Source of the DNA: Melieria omissa
Taxonomy: Eukaryota; Arthropoda; Insecta; Diptera; Ulidiidae
Length of the DNA stretch: 64,000 nt
Direction: 5' to 3'
Assembly: GCA_963971225.1 (NCBI GenBank)
Contig: OZ020269.1
Span: forward strand, 12,176,701-12,240,700
How positions within the stretch are numbered: position 1 is the stretch's first letter; each line of letters opens with the position of its first letter. Made by a program: the position numbers and the translations under genes. Below, one piece after another: positions 12,660 through 24,718 of this stretch. The notes beneath the pieces are model-generated. The model was not told where the DNA came from, searched no databases, and saw only the letters and a program-made list of their open reading frames with translations.

Positions 12660-14050
12660 AAACAATCGGGAAGATAGAGAGATGGACCGGATGAGATATT
12701 GACAGATGTCCGAATAAAAAAGTTAAAGAATAGACAAACTGAAAAGCTAAGGAATCAACAGATAGTTGGTCAAACGAACAAATGAAACAAATTAAAGAAA
12801 AGATGAACGCACGAATACCCAAACAAATGGAAGAATGAATGTATGAATTAAAGGATGAACTTAAAAATAGAAGCAGGAAGCAACAGACAGATGAATGGAC
12901 AAAGGAGCAACCAAAAAGGTCAACAGTTAGACAGACAGAATAGATGGATGAACGGAGAGATGAATAGAAAAAAGGGGAATGAATGGACAAACAGAAAAAG
13001 AGAATCAAAAAAGATTTGAACGAACGAACAAATACAAATTTTGAAGAAAAAAGGATCAAAAAAGAGTTCACCGAACTAACAAATACAAATTTGAACAGAT
13101 AGATGAACAAATTAGGAGATGGACTGAGAGTCGGATGCTTGGAGGTACCAACGCACAGACGAGCAAATGCACAGATTCACAGAAAGACAGTTGTGGATGG
13201 ACAAACGGAGGAATGAATGGTTAAATACAAAAATTAAAATATATAGGAACAAACGTAAGAATCAACAAATAAACCGCACGACTGAGATTCAGAGAGAAAT
13301 CTTGATGAAGAAGCACCAAAAATATGAATAAATAGACGAACAAATGAATGAATGGACGAACAAACGTAGAGATTGATGGAGGAATGGGCGAAAAACCGTA
13401 GGGATTGATTGAGGAATAGACGAACAAAGAAATTAAAGAATGAATGTACAAACTGAGGTTCGGATAGACAAAAGGATTTATTGAACAAATGAAAAATCTA
13501 ACGATGAACCAGAAAACGAAAATTTTAACAAACAGATGAACAAATGTTAACCAAAAAGAAAATTGGCGGCACAAACGAAAGAATAGATGGACAAACGGAT
13601 GGATAGACGGGTTGATAGATAGAAGTAAGATTTGACAGGGAGCCAAGAAAATTTACCCACGGAAGGTGCATTCCTCAAGTACTCAGACTCAGTACTAAAT
13701 GCTTAGGAAACAGGATGATAACAGAGCAAGAAGTGGGAGGAAGTGAATAAATATGATATTGTTTCTGCTTTGTAAATTCTCTAGGCTCTGTTACGAATGT
13801 ACAGAGCAAGAAAATAGACTTTGTGAATCCTCGTAATGAAGCTAAAGTACGCTATATCGTTCTACCGGATAGGCAAACTGGAGAATGAGGGAACGAGAAA
13901 ATAGACGGATAGTCGGACAAACAGAGAGATGAACGAAAGGAAAAAGAAGCAAGTTGACGTATGAAAGGTCATACGGACGAATGGAAACACAAACGAACAG
14001 AAAAAATTAGCAATCATACAAATTAATAAATGGATAAAGTAAACACAAAC
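12660..14050. repeat. Purine-rich degenerate short-repeat block
   Basis: Long runs built from gaatggacaaac, ggatgaacgaacaaa and gaatgaat words, with very few pyrimidine runs on the plus strand. It appears to be a decayed ATGGA/ATGAA-type satellite. Read on the minus strand it gives Phe/Ser/Leu/Val-rich frames up to 150 codons that look membrane-like but are low-complexity artefacts. A 200-bp non-repeat patch (about 13640-13860) splits it. Confidence 0.75.
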
Positions 14051-14279
14051 CAGCCACACTTACAGGGCATTCTAAGCTACTTGACAAAGTGGACATAACC
14101 TAAATAGCATCTTAGCGCAATAACCCTCGACAAACCATACATCGACTTGCAAAGTCCAAAAGCTGACAACATCCAATTTTGATTTGGTTATTTCACATTA
14201 ATTCGACATAAATTAAAAACAGCTAAAACGCTTAAAATTCACTTAAACTTCAACACAAGTAAAACATACAACTCGTCTT

Positions 14280-14700
14280 CTCAGTGGCCTGCAGTCAAAT
14301 TCTGCTGGTAATAAAGTTCAACAATTAAAAAGCTTTTAAATCGCTTTTATTTAACTGCGCTGATTACGCGTCAATAGCGTCGAGCACAGCCAGACAGAAG
14401 ACAGAACAAAAACTTAACGCCGAATGCGCCGCAAGTCAAACAGCAACGCGACCATCGTAAACACAGCCACAGCGAGCGGCTAATGCGAACAAGTCGTAAG
14501 CGTGCCGACAGTAAAGTAAATCAGCGAACAGCCAAGACAGAGCGTCGATTGTCAGTGGACGTAAAAGTTGCGACCGAGGCAAAATTGTCAAAGTCGCAGC
14601 GCGGAAATTACTGCTGTGTGTGCGCGCAGTGCAAATAAGTCGGATTTGGTAAAGTGTTAGACGACATGGCTTAAACGGGCTAAACTTGGGCCAACTTGCA
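14280..14700. other. Non-repetitive GC-richer intronic island
   Basis: Between two low-complexity blocks lies a stretch rich in CG-containing words (gcgtcgagcac, gcgccgcaag, cgagcggcta, gcgtgccgac, cagcgcgg) with no repeats and no long frame. It may be a conserved regulatory segment; this is inference from composition only. Confidence 0.3.
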
Positions 14701-15229
14701 AGCAGAAAAGACTGAACAGCGAACAGTGAATAAAAAAAAAAGAAGAAAGCGGTCGGCGCTGTTCACATCCGTTAACAAGTAAAAAGAGCAAAGGGGTCAA
14801 GGGTCATGTCATTGGTTTTATATACAAAGCGAATCATTTCTGTCTCGGTGTCTGCCTTCTCACTCGCGTGACTGCAGGATCAGTGTGCCAAAGCACCAAA
14901 GAAACATGTAGGAAAATAGGAAACAAAAAATGCGCCGACAGTGTGGGAAATCGCAAAGACAGTTCGGTCTTGCGGAAAATGACAGTTTGATGGCAGATAA
15001 AACCGAGAAAATTAAAGGTGAATGTAATGTTAATCAAGGAAGCTATTTGTATTTGCTTTAGTTGCTTTCGTTTTTCTGTGGCTGTTTTTATTTATATGTT
15101 TTCTACTTTACTTCAAAGGACCCTTTTGTATTGTTGGGTTTTATTCGTTTTGCCATAGAGTTTCCAAAAAGATGCTAGAGTATTGAAATTCTTATGGAAT
15201 GGATCTGACTATCACTTTTTTGATTGCTC

Positions 15230-17820
15230 CATCGACCCGATCATCTATCCAAGCATCTTTCTGGCCAGTTGAAGCATTCATCTACACATCCATCTCTCTT
15301 TATTTACTATTAAATACGCTTAGAAGAACGAATGCAATTTGGTCCTAATAATCAGAATTAATTTGATTATCCTTTCTTATCCTTTTCAATTTTCTTTACT
15401 CTATCTTTTTATTTTTTCATTGTTCCGTCCATAAATCTATTTCATTATCCATTTAGTCATCCATACTTTCATTCATTCATCTTTCTTTTCTTCCTTCCTA
15501 CCATTCATTCATTCATCTACTATCTATCCACCTCCATCCATCTATCCACTCATCTATATCACACATCCAATCCATTCCAACCACTCATCAATCCACCCAT
15601 CCTATCCATCCCCCAATCTATTTTTATCTATTCCATTCATCCTATCCATCCATCCCATCCATTCCATCGATCTTATCGATCCAAGCCGTCCTATCCATAC
15701 CATCCATCCTAGTTCCCTTTCTTACTTACATCCCACCTATCCCACACATCCAATCCATTCCAACAATCACATCGATCTTATCTATGCTATCCATTCATTC
15801 CATCCATCTCACCCACGCAAGCCAACTTATCCATCCCATCCATCCTATCCATCCATCCCACCCACCTAAGCCAACCTATCCATCCCACCCATTAACGTTT
15901 CCTTACTTATTTCCATCCATTCATTGATCTACTATCTATCCATTTCCCATTTCTTCTTCTTCTTGTTCATCTTCTTGATCCCATCCATCCTATCCATCCA
16001 TCCTATCCATCCATCTCATCCATCCATCCTATCCATCCATCCTATCCTATCTACCCATCCAACCTATCCAACCTATCCATTCTATCCATCTATTCTATCC
16101 ATCTATTCTATCCATCTATTCTATCCATCTATTCTATCCATCCTATCCATCCTATCCATCCTATCCATCCTATCCATCCTATCCATCCATCCATCCATCC
16201 ATCCTATCTATCCATCCTATCCATCCATCTATCTATACTATCCATCTATCCTATCCATCTATCCTATCCATTCATCCTATCCATCCATCCATCCTATCCA
16301 TCCATCCATCTATCCTATCCATCTATCCTATCCATCCATCCTATCCATCCATCCTATCCATCCATCTTATCAATCCATCCTATCCATCCATCCTATCCTA
16401 TCCACCCATCCAACCTATCCAACCTATCCAACCTATCCATCCATCCATCCTATCCATCCTATCCATCCTATCCATCCTGTCCATCCTATCCATCGTATCC
16501 ATCCATCCATCCTATCCATCCATCCTATCCATCCATCCTACCCATCCATCCATCTATCCTATCCATCTATCCTATCCATCCATCTTTTCCATCCATCCTA
16601 TCCATCCATCCTATCCATCCATCCTATCTATCCAACCTATCCATCCATCCTATCCATCCATCTTATCAATCCATCCTATCCATCCATCCTATCCTATCCA
16701 CCCATCCAACCTATCGAACCTATCCAACCTATCCATCCATCCATCCTATCCATCCTATCCATCCTATTCATCCTATCCATCGTATCCATCCATCCATCCT
16801 ATCCATCCATCCTATCCATCCATCCTACCCATCCATCCATCTATCCTATCCATCTATCCTATCCATCCATCCTATCCATCCATCCTATCCATCCATCCTA
16901 TCCATACATCCTATCTATCCAACCTATCCATCCATCCTATCCATCCATCCTATCCATCCATCCTATCCATCCAGCCTATCCATCAATCCTATCCATACAT
17001 CCTATCCATCCATCCTATCCATCCATCCTATCCATCCATCCTATCCATCCATCCTATCCATCCATCCTATCCATCCATCCTATCCATCCATCCTATCCAT
17101 CCATCCTATCCATCCATCCTATCCATCCATCCTATCCATCCATCCTATCCATCCATCCTATCCATCCATCCTATCCATCCATCCTATCCATCCATCCTAT
17201 CCATCCATCCTATCCATCCATCCTATCCATCCATCCTATCCATCCATCCTATCTATCCATCCTATCCATCCATCCTATCCATCCATCCTATCCATCCATC
17301 CTATCCATCCTATCCATCCATCCTATCCATCCATCCTATCCATCCATCCTATCCATACATCCTATCCACCCATCCTATCCATCCATCCTATCCATCCATC
17401 CTATCCATCCATCCTATCCATCCCTAAATCCATCTCATCCATCCCACGTATCCAACCCATCGTATTCATCCCAAAAAAAATCCATGTCTTCTAACATTCA
17501 TTACATCTTATCCCACACGTCCAATCCATTCAATCGATCCCATCCTATCCTATCCTATTCATCCAACTTATTCATCCCATCCTCGTTTCCTCCCTTACTT
17601 ACATCCCTCCTCTCCCACAGATCTAATCCATCCCATCGATCCCATCCCTCCTATCCATCCTATCCAACCATTCCATCCAATTTAACCACCTCACCCATCC
17701 AAACCATCGCATTCATCTCATTCATCCCAGCCATCGTATGCATCCATCTAATCAATCCATCAATTTGTACTAACTATCTATTCCAACCCATCCATTCCAT
17801 CTCTTTCAACTATCCATGAT
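15230..17820 (+). repeat. ATCC-rich minisatellite with 13-bp unit
   Basis: It starts as scattered ccatccat words and becomes dense by about 15970. The cleanest part, about 16895-17420, is nearly perfect copies of ccatccatcctat (13 bp). Because 13 is not divisible by 3, every frame reads the same 13-residue cycle ([13 protein letters not shown]), and the unit has no stop in any phase. This explains a 631-codon open frame at 15924-17819. There is also higher-order duplication: the blocks near 16370-16640 and 16680-16930 resemble each other closely. Confidence 0.95.
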
Positions 17821-18433
17821 CGTCTATCGGTTCGTCTACCGATTTCGTAAACCCAAAGGTCAACTTCCAACATTGCATGGCTGTATTGCAACGCTTTAAT
17901 TTGTCGGTCAAGACCAACTCAGACACTTGTTTTTGGCTTCACTTGTTTTATTTACTTGTCTTTTCTTCTTTTTGAGATTTTACTCAAGATTACTCAGCGA
18001 AACGCATAAACGTCAACCTAACATTAAGCAATGATGCCCCTGACTGTGACACTAAAACGTCGCTGTAATGCGCCCCAGTTGAATGACACTTGATTTGCTT
18101 TCACTTTCAACGCTTTTTGTGATTTCCAAAGCAACGACACTTGTCGTTCGACGCCCTTCTTTCCCCTGCCACATACTCATATAATCGCTTACATATTTAC
18201 GTGCGCGTGTGTGTTTGTATTTTTTGAGCGAAATTTGAGCGCATCGAGAGCTGCTGATGGCAGCCACAGCTCAATTCACACAGCACACCTTGCGGCTGCA
18301 CACTCTTGGTCAGAATGAGAGCACAAATTGACAACAACAATAACAAAACAAAATAATGCAAATACAAAAATAATAAAATCATTTGAAAAGTTCAAACAGC
18401 TGGCAATGTTAATTTTTTTTTGTTGGGACTCAC

Positions 18434-18597
18434 CTCGCCGTTGTACAAATCGGATGCGTAGAGATGATCAAACGGCAGCGCAGCCAATAAATCCACCACA
18501 AACCAACCGCGCAAATAGTTGATGGCAATCAACTTTGAGTCGGAGACCACTTCACCTTTGCTCGAAACGAATGTTGTACGAAAATTTAATAAAATGT
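18434..18597 (-). CDS. Elk: Elk potassium channel exon: end of S2 and S3
   Basis: A 164-nt exon: two bases completing the S2 aspartate, then 54 codons, ending in phase 0. It encodes [18 protein letters not shown], then [21 protein letters not shown]. [11 protein letters not shown] (end of S2) and WFxxDLxAALPFDxLY (S3) are hallmarks of the eag/erg/Elk voltage-sensor domain, with the S2 and S3 acidic residues that pair with S4 charges. The acceptor is TTTTTATTTGCAG|ACATTTT and the donor GGCGAG|GTGAGT. Only 181 bp separate it from the S1-S2 exon; about 13 kb separate it from S4-S5. Confidence 0.95.
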
Positions 18598-18778
18598 CTG
18601 CAAATAAAAAAAGCATGAAAAGAAAAACATGAATTAAATAGCGAATCAAATTGCATTCGGCAAACGCCTTAAACAAGCAGCAGCCGAGCAGAAAGCCAAC
18701 GCGGCGGCACAAAGCGACGCGCCATAATTGGTTGGCAGCTGCGCCAATGTCGCTCGTACGCCCCGTGTGTACGCGCAC
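18598..18778 (-). other. Elk 181-bp intron inside S2
   Basis: A short intron with donor GTGCGC at 18778 and acceptor TTTGCAG ending at 18598. The acceptor is preceded by a T-rich tract. It interrupts the codon for the S2 aspartate (phase 1). It is the only intron in the window of a size typical for flies. Confidence 0.93.
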
Positions 18779-19007
18779 CTGCAATGAAGAGCGCCTCGAC
18801 GATGACATCGGAGACCATTGTTTGGCGATCCGCTTTGGCGAAGGCCGCATTGTACGGCACCAAAACGGCCACGTAGAACGTCGACACGAGTATAATCCAG
18901 TCCCAGAAACCTTTGAAAACGCCGTAATGCGGCAAAATGAAGCGTGACTTTTTTATTGATTGTGTTTTGTATTCGGGAAACGGGGCCTCGGTCGAGTGTA
19001 GCAGATT
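18779..19007 (-). CDS. Elk: Elk potassium channel exon: S1 and start of S2
   Basis: A 229-nt exon starting in phase 0 and ending in phase 1. It encodes [16 protein letters not shown], the signature [10 protein letters not shown] just before the membrane, the S1 helix ([20 protein letters not shown]), a short loop, and the first half of S2 ending [12 protein letters not shown] and KSRFILxHY are conserved in Elk channels ahead of S1. The acceptor is TTGCCTTTCGCAG|AAT and the donor ATTGCAG|GTGCGC. The S2 helix is split by the 181-bp intron; the exon's last G joins AC of the next exon to give the conserved Asp of S2. Confidence 0.95.
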
Positions 19008-20149
19008 CTGCGAAAGGCAAGAAAATTGTACAAGGAAAAATACCAATGAGTAAATAAACAAAAATGAGACCAAATACTAAGTAAATAGTAGAGAAAATAA
19101 TTCAAAAAGACTTGAATAATGTTTGTTTGTACGTACATACTATTTAATCATATACTACACATACACATATGTATACCTAAATTTGCTTAAGTATATAGTT
19201 GTACCTATGTTCATGAGTTGCTGTGTGCATGTGTGCATAAAAGTGAATTGGCAATTGCGCGTAGAAAAAAAGGATTCAAATGAGGAGGCGCTCATCGTGG
19301 CGGCGATTCGATGTGCTACGGTTGAATGCACAGCAATCGAATTAGTATTAAATCGATTTAAGTAAAGGTGAAAAACTCAAGTGTGAGCAATAAAATTTAC
19401 TAGTATAAGCTAAAAAACAAATGTAGGAACTGAGAGAAAGCTTGTTTTTATTGATGCTGAAAAGCTACTTTAAGTGATGAGTTAGTAAATTAAACGTATG
19501 TGTAAAAACGCAATGAAAGTACGAAATCGAATGAAATCTATTTTCTTGGGATGGTATATGCCATGGCTTGGATAAGTATGAAATAAAAGGAAATTATACC
19601 AAAGGATCTGAATACATGGGATAATGAATTAAAATTAATGATGACACGTGGCAATGGAATTCAAAGGAACATGTTGAATGAATGAGAATGTTTATTTAAG
19701 AACAGAAAATAAAACTTAAACTGATTCTAGTTGGACTTGAACCAGAACAACATTCACAAAAATCAATGAGTCAGACCTTTATAACTAAAAATAGTTGGAC
19801 TATATTCAATTCGATTGGTTTAGATCTGAAACTGGGGCAAGTACTCTTTTCACACGTATGCACACAGGACTATGTTCTAGAAAATAATATAAGTCGAAGT
19901 AAAAACAAAATGCATTATTTGATTAATTGGCACTCTGAATGTCTGAAGATGATATCAGAAAACTAACATTTCATACTAAAACAAAACTTCTCAGACAGTT
20001 TTATGATTGCTTGGCTTCGATTTGCTTGAGCGCTCATCAAAGATGGAAAACAGCAAAGAAAACATTACGTAATATTTAAAAAAATTTCTACGATAAAGGC
20101 CAGTCGGCTGAAAATGTTAAATAGTTAGTACAGCAGCGCACGCAAGGGG

Positions 20150-20290
20150 GAGTTTTGGGCATTCAAGCCTCCGCCCAAATATCTCTTTGGTAAAAACATT
20201 CTTGGTGGCAAAAATGGTTTCAATTAATTTTTGGCTCAAAAGTTGTTACGAACCCCCTCTGCCCCTCCAATGAAATTGTTTATGCTCCTA
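20150..20290 (-). repeat. Interspersed repeat family A, copy (inverted)
   Basis: Its reverse complement reads gggcagagggggttcgtaac then aacttttgagcc, matching 38765-38800 (gggggcagcgtttgcgacca then acttttgagcc). One of at least four copies of an unassigned dispersed repeat in the window. Confidence 0.5.
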
Positions 20291-20559
20291 TCAACCAGTC
20301 ACAAACTGGTTTTATCAATTCCCTTTCGGTACTTAATTTTGATGCCAAAAATGTATCAAAAAATTGGAAAGCCAATTGTCATAAATGTCTAAAAAATCAT
20401 ATAAATTGAGTCCAGTCGTCATTTAAACACTGTCTCGATTATCCACAACCTGAACTTTGCAGACAAATATTTTGAAACCACCTGAATAAAGCTGGATACA
20501 AAAACAAACTCATTGTTTGAATGCCAGACGAGTCAACTCAAAAAAATCTACATTTTCAA

Positions 20560-21170
20560 CAGCAAATCGCCGCTTACTCACAACAAACTTGACTCATTTC
20601 TAAAGCGAATGGTGACTGGTAATTAAAAGTGAATCACTTAGAAAAACTTCAAGCGAAAACGGTCGCAATGGCAATGAATAGCAATGAGCCGACACAAATA
20701 ATGGCTCAGACAAGATTAACGATAAGAAAAGTATTGCTATGTATTTGATGGGATTGACATGGAATCAGCTACTATGCGTTGCTCCTAAGTGTTTAATGGG
20801 GAAGTCCCAATTGTCAACAACTGGACCGTCTGAGGACACAGAAGCGGGCCAGAAGCGACCAGATTTGGCCAATGAAAGAGAAATTGTGTTCCATCAGAAC
20901 AGCAGCAAACCAGCCACATCGGCAGTGACTCGTCAAAAGTACCCAAAGCGAGCTTGGAAGATTCTTGTGCATCCACCTTAAAGTCCAGACCTATCCGCAC
21001 CAAATGACTACCAGCTGTTCGGTCTATGGCAAATGATTTGACTGGTCAAAAATTACAATAGTGTCAACAAAAACTTGTGAAAACCGACTTTCAACGTTTT
21101 TTTGCTAATAGGGACGAGGGTTTCTATTAGAGAGTCATGATAGAATTACCTTTAAAATACTCGTAGCAAC
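20560..21170 (+). pseudogene. Decayed mellifera-type mariner transposase
   Basis: Scattered across frames are recognisable mariner pieces in the right order: LKRMVTG near 20600, CIWWDWHGISYYALL near 20735, CQQLDRL near 20814, FHQNSSKPATSAVTRQK near 20890, a HPP-stop-SPDL piece near 20970 followed by NDYQLF, and NRDEGFY near 21110. The second catalytic Asp (HQDN) has become Asn, and there are several stops and frameshifts. It is clearly dead and older than the irritans copies in this window. The subfamily call rests on WWDWxGIxYYxLL and CQQLDRL. Confidence 0.75.
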
Positions 21171-21279
21171 AAGTTAGGGAACCAAGCTTTGAATATTTGA
21201 CCTGAATCGAATCATTCCAACTATGCCAAATAAAACCTTAAATTTTAAGCAAACCTGATGGATTAACTTTTGACTACAG

Positions 21280-22460
21280 CTTCAACTTTTCTTTATGAAT
21301 ATTTTCTAAAAATAGTCTAAAAAATTTTAGTTTTTAAATTTATACAATTCTTAATTTAACTTTAATTAAAAAAATTCTTCTTGTTTTTCATTTGAATTAA
21401 AATTTTTAAGAAATAATAAATAATCAAATTAAAAATAATATTTAAACAAATAATAATAAAATAAAAAGTTTTCTTAGTTTGAATAGTGTTTTAGTTTTAA
21501 AATTTAAATAGTTTTCAAATTCAATTCTTAATCAAATTTTAATTAAAAACATTTGAAATAAAGTCTTTAATAAATAACTCACTTCAAATAATTTTAAATA
21601 TTTTTCTTAGTGTTCAAATAATTTTAAATATTTTTTTTAATTTGAATAGTTTTGTAGTTTAAATAGTTTTCAAATTGAATTCTTAATTCAAATTTAATTA
21701 AAAACATTTGAGACAAAATCGTTAATAAATAATTAAATTTAAATCATTTTAAATATATTTCTTAGTGTTAATAGTATTTTAGTTTTAAAATTTTAATAGT
21801 TTTCAAAATCAATTTTCAATTAAATTTTAATTGAAAACATTTGATATAAAATTTTTAATAATCAATAAAATTTAAGCAGTTTTAAGTTTCTTAGTTTTCA
21901 TAATTTTTTAGTGTTTAAATTTAAATAGTTCTCAAATTTAATACTTAATTAAATTTTCATTAAAACATCTGTACTTCTTGTTTTAAATTTAAATTAAATT
22001 CTTTACTAAATAACAAAATTTAAATAGTTTTAATTTTTTTTTTTATAGTTTTTTAGTTTTAAAAATTAAATATTTTTCAAATTCAACCCAACCTTAATTA
22101 CATTTTAATTAAAAACATAACAGAATTTTTTAAATTGTTGCTTGATAGATTTTGTTTTACTTTACTTGAGAAATTTTGTCTAAACATAGTTGAAAAAATT
22201 ATTTGTTTCCAATTGAATTCAATACTTAATAATTCCACTAACTCATTTGAAACAAAATCTTTATGAATTTTTAAAAGGGTTGCTTGATCGAATTTTTTCT
22301 TACTACACCTTACACTTCGCTTTAGAAATCTTTTTTTAACAAATTTAGAAAATGTTTAGTTTTCAAATTAAATTCTGGATTTAATTTTAATTAGTTTTTA
22401 ATTTCGTTTTCAAATTTAGTTTTACATTTAATTTTAATTTCAAAATATTTAATTTTTTGC
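21280..22460 (+). repeat. AT-rich diverged tandem array, period ~145 bp
   Basis: Recurring phrases such as aaatagttttcaaattcaat, cttaattaaattttaattaa, aaaacatttgaaataaaatc and tttaataaataa appear in the same order about every 130-160 bp, with much divergence. The array lies immediately 3' in window coordinates to the mariner relic and before the Elk linker exon. Confidence 0.7.
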
Positions 22461-22597
22461 TTTCCATTTCAACTACAAATTTCAGGAAATCATAAAATTC
22501 TTGCTACTTATTTGCATCACATTTTTCACATAATTTGAATTTTTGTATTTTTCATTTTGTTTTTTTCAACACCCACAGCTTCCGTCACCTAACTTAC

Positions 22598-22845
22598 GTT
22601 TCCCAATTTCAATTTGGTTTTCACCTTCTCCGGTTTGTAGTGGCCGGACAGTTGATAGAGCACCGCGCGACTTCGCCGTCGACCCATATTGCAGCCAGCC
22701 GGTATGTCCAGATTGTTGCCGTCGCTGCCGTCGCCGTCGTTGTCGCCGCCAGAGTTGGCCGCAGCACCGCCCAGACCGGGCAGGGCGCCCAGGCCGAGCA
22801 TGCCGGCATTGCTGCCGGCACGAAAACGCGCGCCCAACAGCGCAG
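22598..22845 (-). CDS. Elk: Elk potassium channel exon: PAS-to-S1 linker
   Basis: A 248-nt exon (two bases completing a codon plus 82 codons, ending in phase 0). It opens ALLGARFRAGSNAG, passes through a Gly/Ala/Asn/Asp-rich low-complexity stretch, and ends GRRRSRAVLYQLSGHYKPEK followed by a Lys-rich KLKLGN tail. The RRRSRAVLYxLSGH motif is diagnostic of the Elk (KCNH3/4/8) linker before S1. The acceptor is TTTTTGCCCTTACAG|CTGCG and the donor GGGAAAC|GTAAGT. It is GC-rich beside its AT-rich introns, as expected of coding DNA. The linker is cytoplasmic. Frames on the other strand across this exon are shadows. Confidence 0.93.
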
Positions 22846-23063
22846 CTGTAAGGGCAAAAACTTGCATAATGAACCCAAAAGCAACACAAAACCAACACGA
22901 GCACATGTAATGGCGAAAACACGAAGAAGAGCAATGAAAACGATAGAAACGCACGAAAACCGAATAAAGAGATATGTAATAAATAAGAGAAAAGAGAAGA
23001 GAGGGGAAGAAAGAAAATGACATAAAAACGGATTATTAAATTATGTACTTGGGACAGATACAT

Positions 23064-23220
23064 ACATTGCTGTTGTTGTTGTTATTGTTGTTGTTGTTAT
23101 ATCTTTTTGTGGGGGGTGGGGTATATTTTGTTGTACACAAATTAACACAAATTAACGCGACACATATATGGAGTGCAGATTGTGTGGATTGTGTGTGTGT
23201 GTGTGTATGGGTGTGTGCTT
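23064..23220 (+). repeat. GTT and GT microsatellites
   Basis: Imperfect (GTT)n at about 23070-23100 and (GT)n at 23190-23216. Confidence 0.85.
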
Positions 23221-24718
23221 TGAATATTTTCTGTGTGTTGATGTTTGTGTGCTTCTGTTCTTCGTTTTGCTTTATTTTTGTGTTTTTTTTGGTTACCTTT
23301 TCCATTGAACTCCAATTTAGATAATTTTGAATTTTTTTCACAGACAAAAGTAATTAAGTAAATCACAATTAAAATATTTATATGCATGATTAATGTTCAC
23401 TTAAAAAATTCCAAAAAATTAAAATTACACATTCAGCATAAAATGTACACACTTGGCTTAAGCTTGCAACATGTGCTCAAACTTTTCTGACAATACAATT
23501 AAAATTAAAAGGCAGAAACTGCAGCAGCCGAAAAGCACAAAAGCGTGAAGCGAAAAGCGAAAACGTAAAAACGCTGCAACAAAAAAAAGTTCCACTGCCA
23601 GCAGCAAAACTTTTCTCATTTCACAAGTAAATATGACATTTTTACATCAACCGCCGCACGACCCCAACAAAAATTCAGAATTTTCATGCGCTTTAGTTTA
23701 CTTTTCCACTCGTCCTCTCGTACTCGTTGCATGCGATTTCGTTCATTTGTTGCCAGCTCGCTTGTGTTGTTGTGTTCTGTTTTTGTTGTGGTTTATATAT
23801 TATGTTTTATTTTGTGTTTAATTAAAAAAGGACACTTGCAATTAAACGCCAGTGAGCCACTTCTCGAACCGTAATAAGAATTTAAGCGCGAAAAGAATAC
23901 ATTTTGATAAGCAGAATATACACACAACCCCAAACCTCGCGTAACAAAAACCACAATGGAAACTCAGCAAAAGCAAAACAAACAACCAACATTGACAGCA
24001 AAAAAAAACTGTATGCCAGCAAAGTCCAAAACAAACACACTCACACTCACCCAAACCACACATAGCTAAGTGAAAGAGATAGCAAAGAGCAGCGGCCATT
24101 CAGTCAGCCCGTCAGTTGGCACATGGCAACGCAAATTCCTTCTTTGAGCTGCGTTGCCTGGGGCTCTTCTCATAACAATCGCTCGACCCTCATTCTTGTT
24201 ATTCCAACTCTTTCTGTCTTCTTCACTGTCTATCTATCTATCTCTCTCACTCTCGCTCTGTTCATTCTGTACATTTGTTTGGCAAGCGATAAATTACAAT
24301 TAACTTGATTGTGAAAAATTGCGCGCCAACTGTTAAAGGGTCTTAAAAATATAAAACCCCCAACTGGCTTTTTGCTCCTTTTGTGGTTACACAAATTAAA
24401 GGATTGAATTGCTTTTATTGAAGTAAATTGCATTTTAATTCAAACATTTAACTGAACGAATGCTTTTGTAAAAAGCAAACAAAATGTTACAACAATGAAA
24501 AATTGAGACGATAAACAAGAATATAAAAAAAATATAAACTCCATTTAAAAATAAATTACACACAGCACAGAAAATGCAACAAAAAAATTTAAGATATGGG
24601 AGAACTTGTAAGCAACAACAGTGAAACAATAAAATTAAATGTTTTCCAAAATAAAAAAGGGCAAGAATGCTGGTAGAGGAGGCCGAAAGAAAATAAAAGT
24701 GCACAGTGAATTTTTTTA

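Larger units (their letters stand above)
5400..18433 (-). other. Elk intron between S3 and S4-S5 exons
   Basis: A complete 13,034-bp intron. It holds a ~165-bp tandem array (6160-6960), the long inverted-repeat element (8646-10478), a Helitron (10630-12499), a purine-rich degenerate repeat (12660-14050) and a long minisatellite (15.2-17.8 kb). Positions 6960-8645 and 17820-18433 show nothing recognisable. Positions 14280-14700 are a non-repetitive, GC-richer island. Confidence 0.85.
19008..22597 (-). other. Elk intron between linker and S1 exons
   Basis: A complete 3,590-bp intron. It contains a copy of an interspersed repeat (20150-20290), a decayed mariner (20560-21170) and an AT-rich tandem array (21280-22460). 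Positions 19010-20150 show nothing recognisable. Confidence 0.88.

Noticed and set aside
12658..13646. Membrane-like minus-strand frames of 150 and 141 codons
   Set aside because: They come from a degenerate purine-rich simple repeat whose complement codes Phe/Ser/Leu; no start context or domain.
15924..17819. 631-codon open frame
   Set aside because: It is the 13-bp minisatellite read through; every frame gives the same 13-residue cycle, so it is not evidence of a gene.
18646..19020. Other minus- and plus-strand frames over the S1-S2 exon
   Set aside because: Shadows of the real Elk frame; only one frame shows the channel motifs and correct splice sites.
22535..23020. 161-codon plus-strand frame
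   Set aside because: It is antisense to the Elk linker exon and inherits its openness from that GC-rich coding strand.
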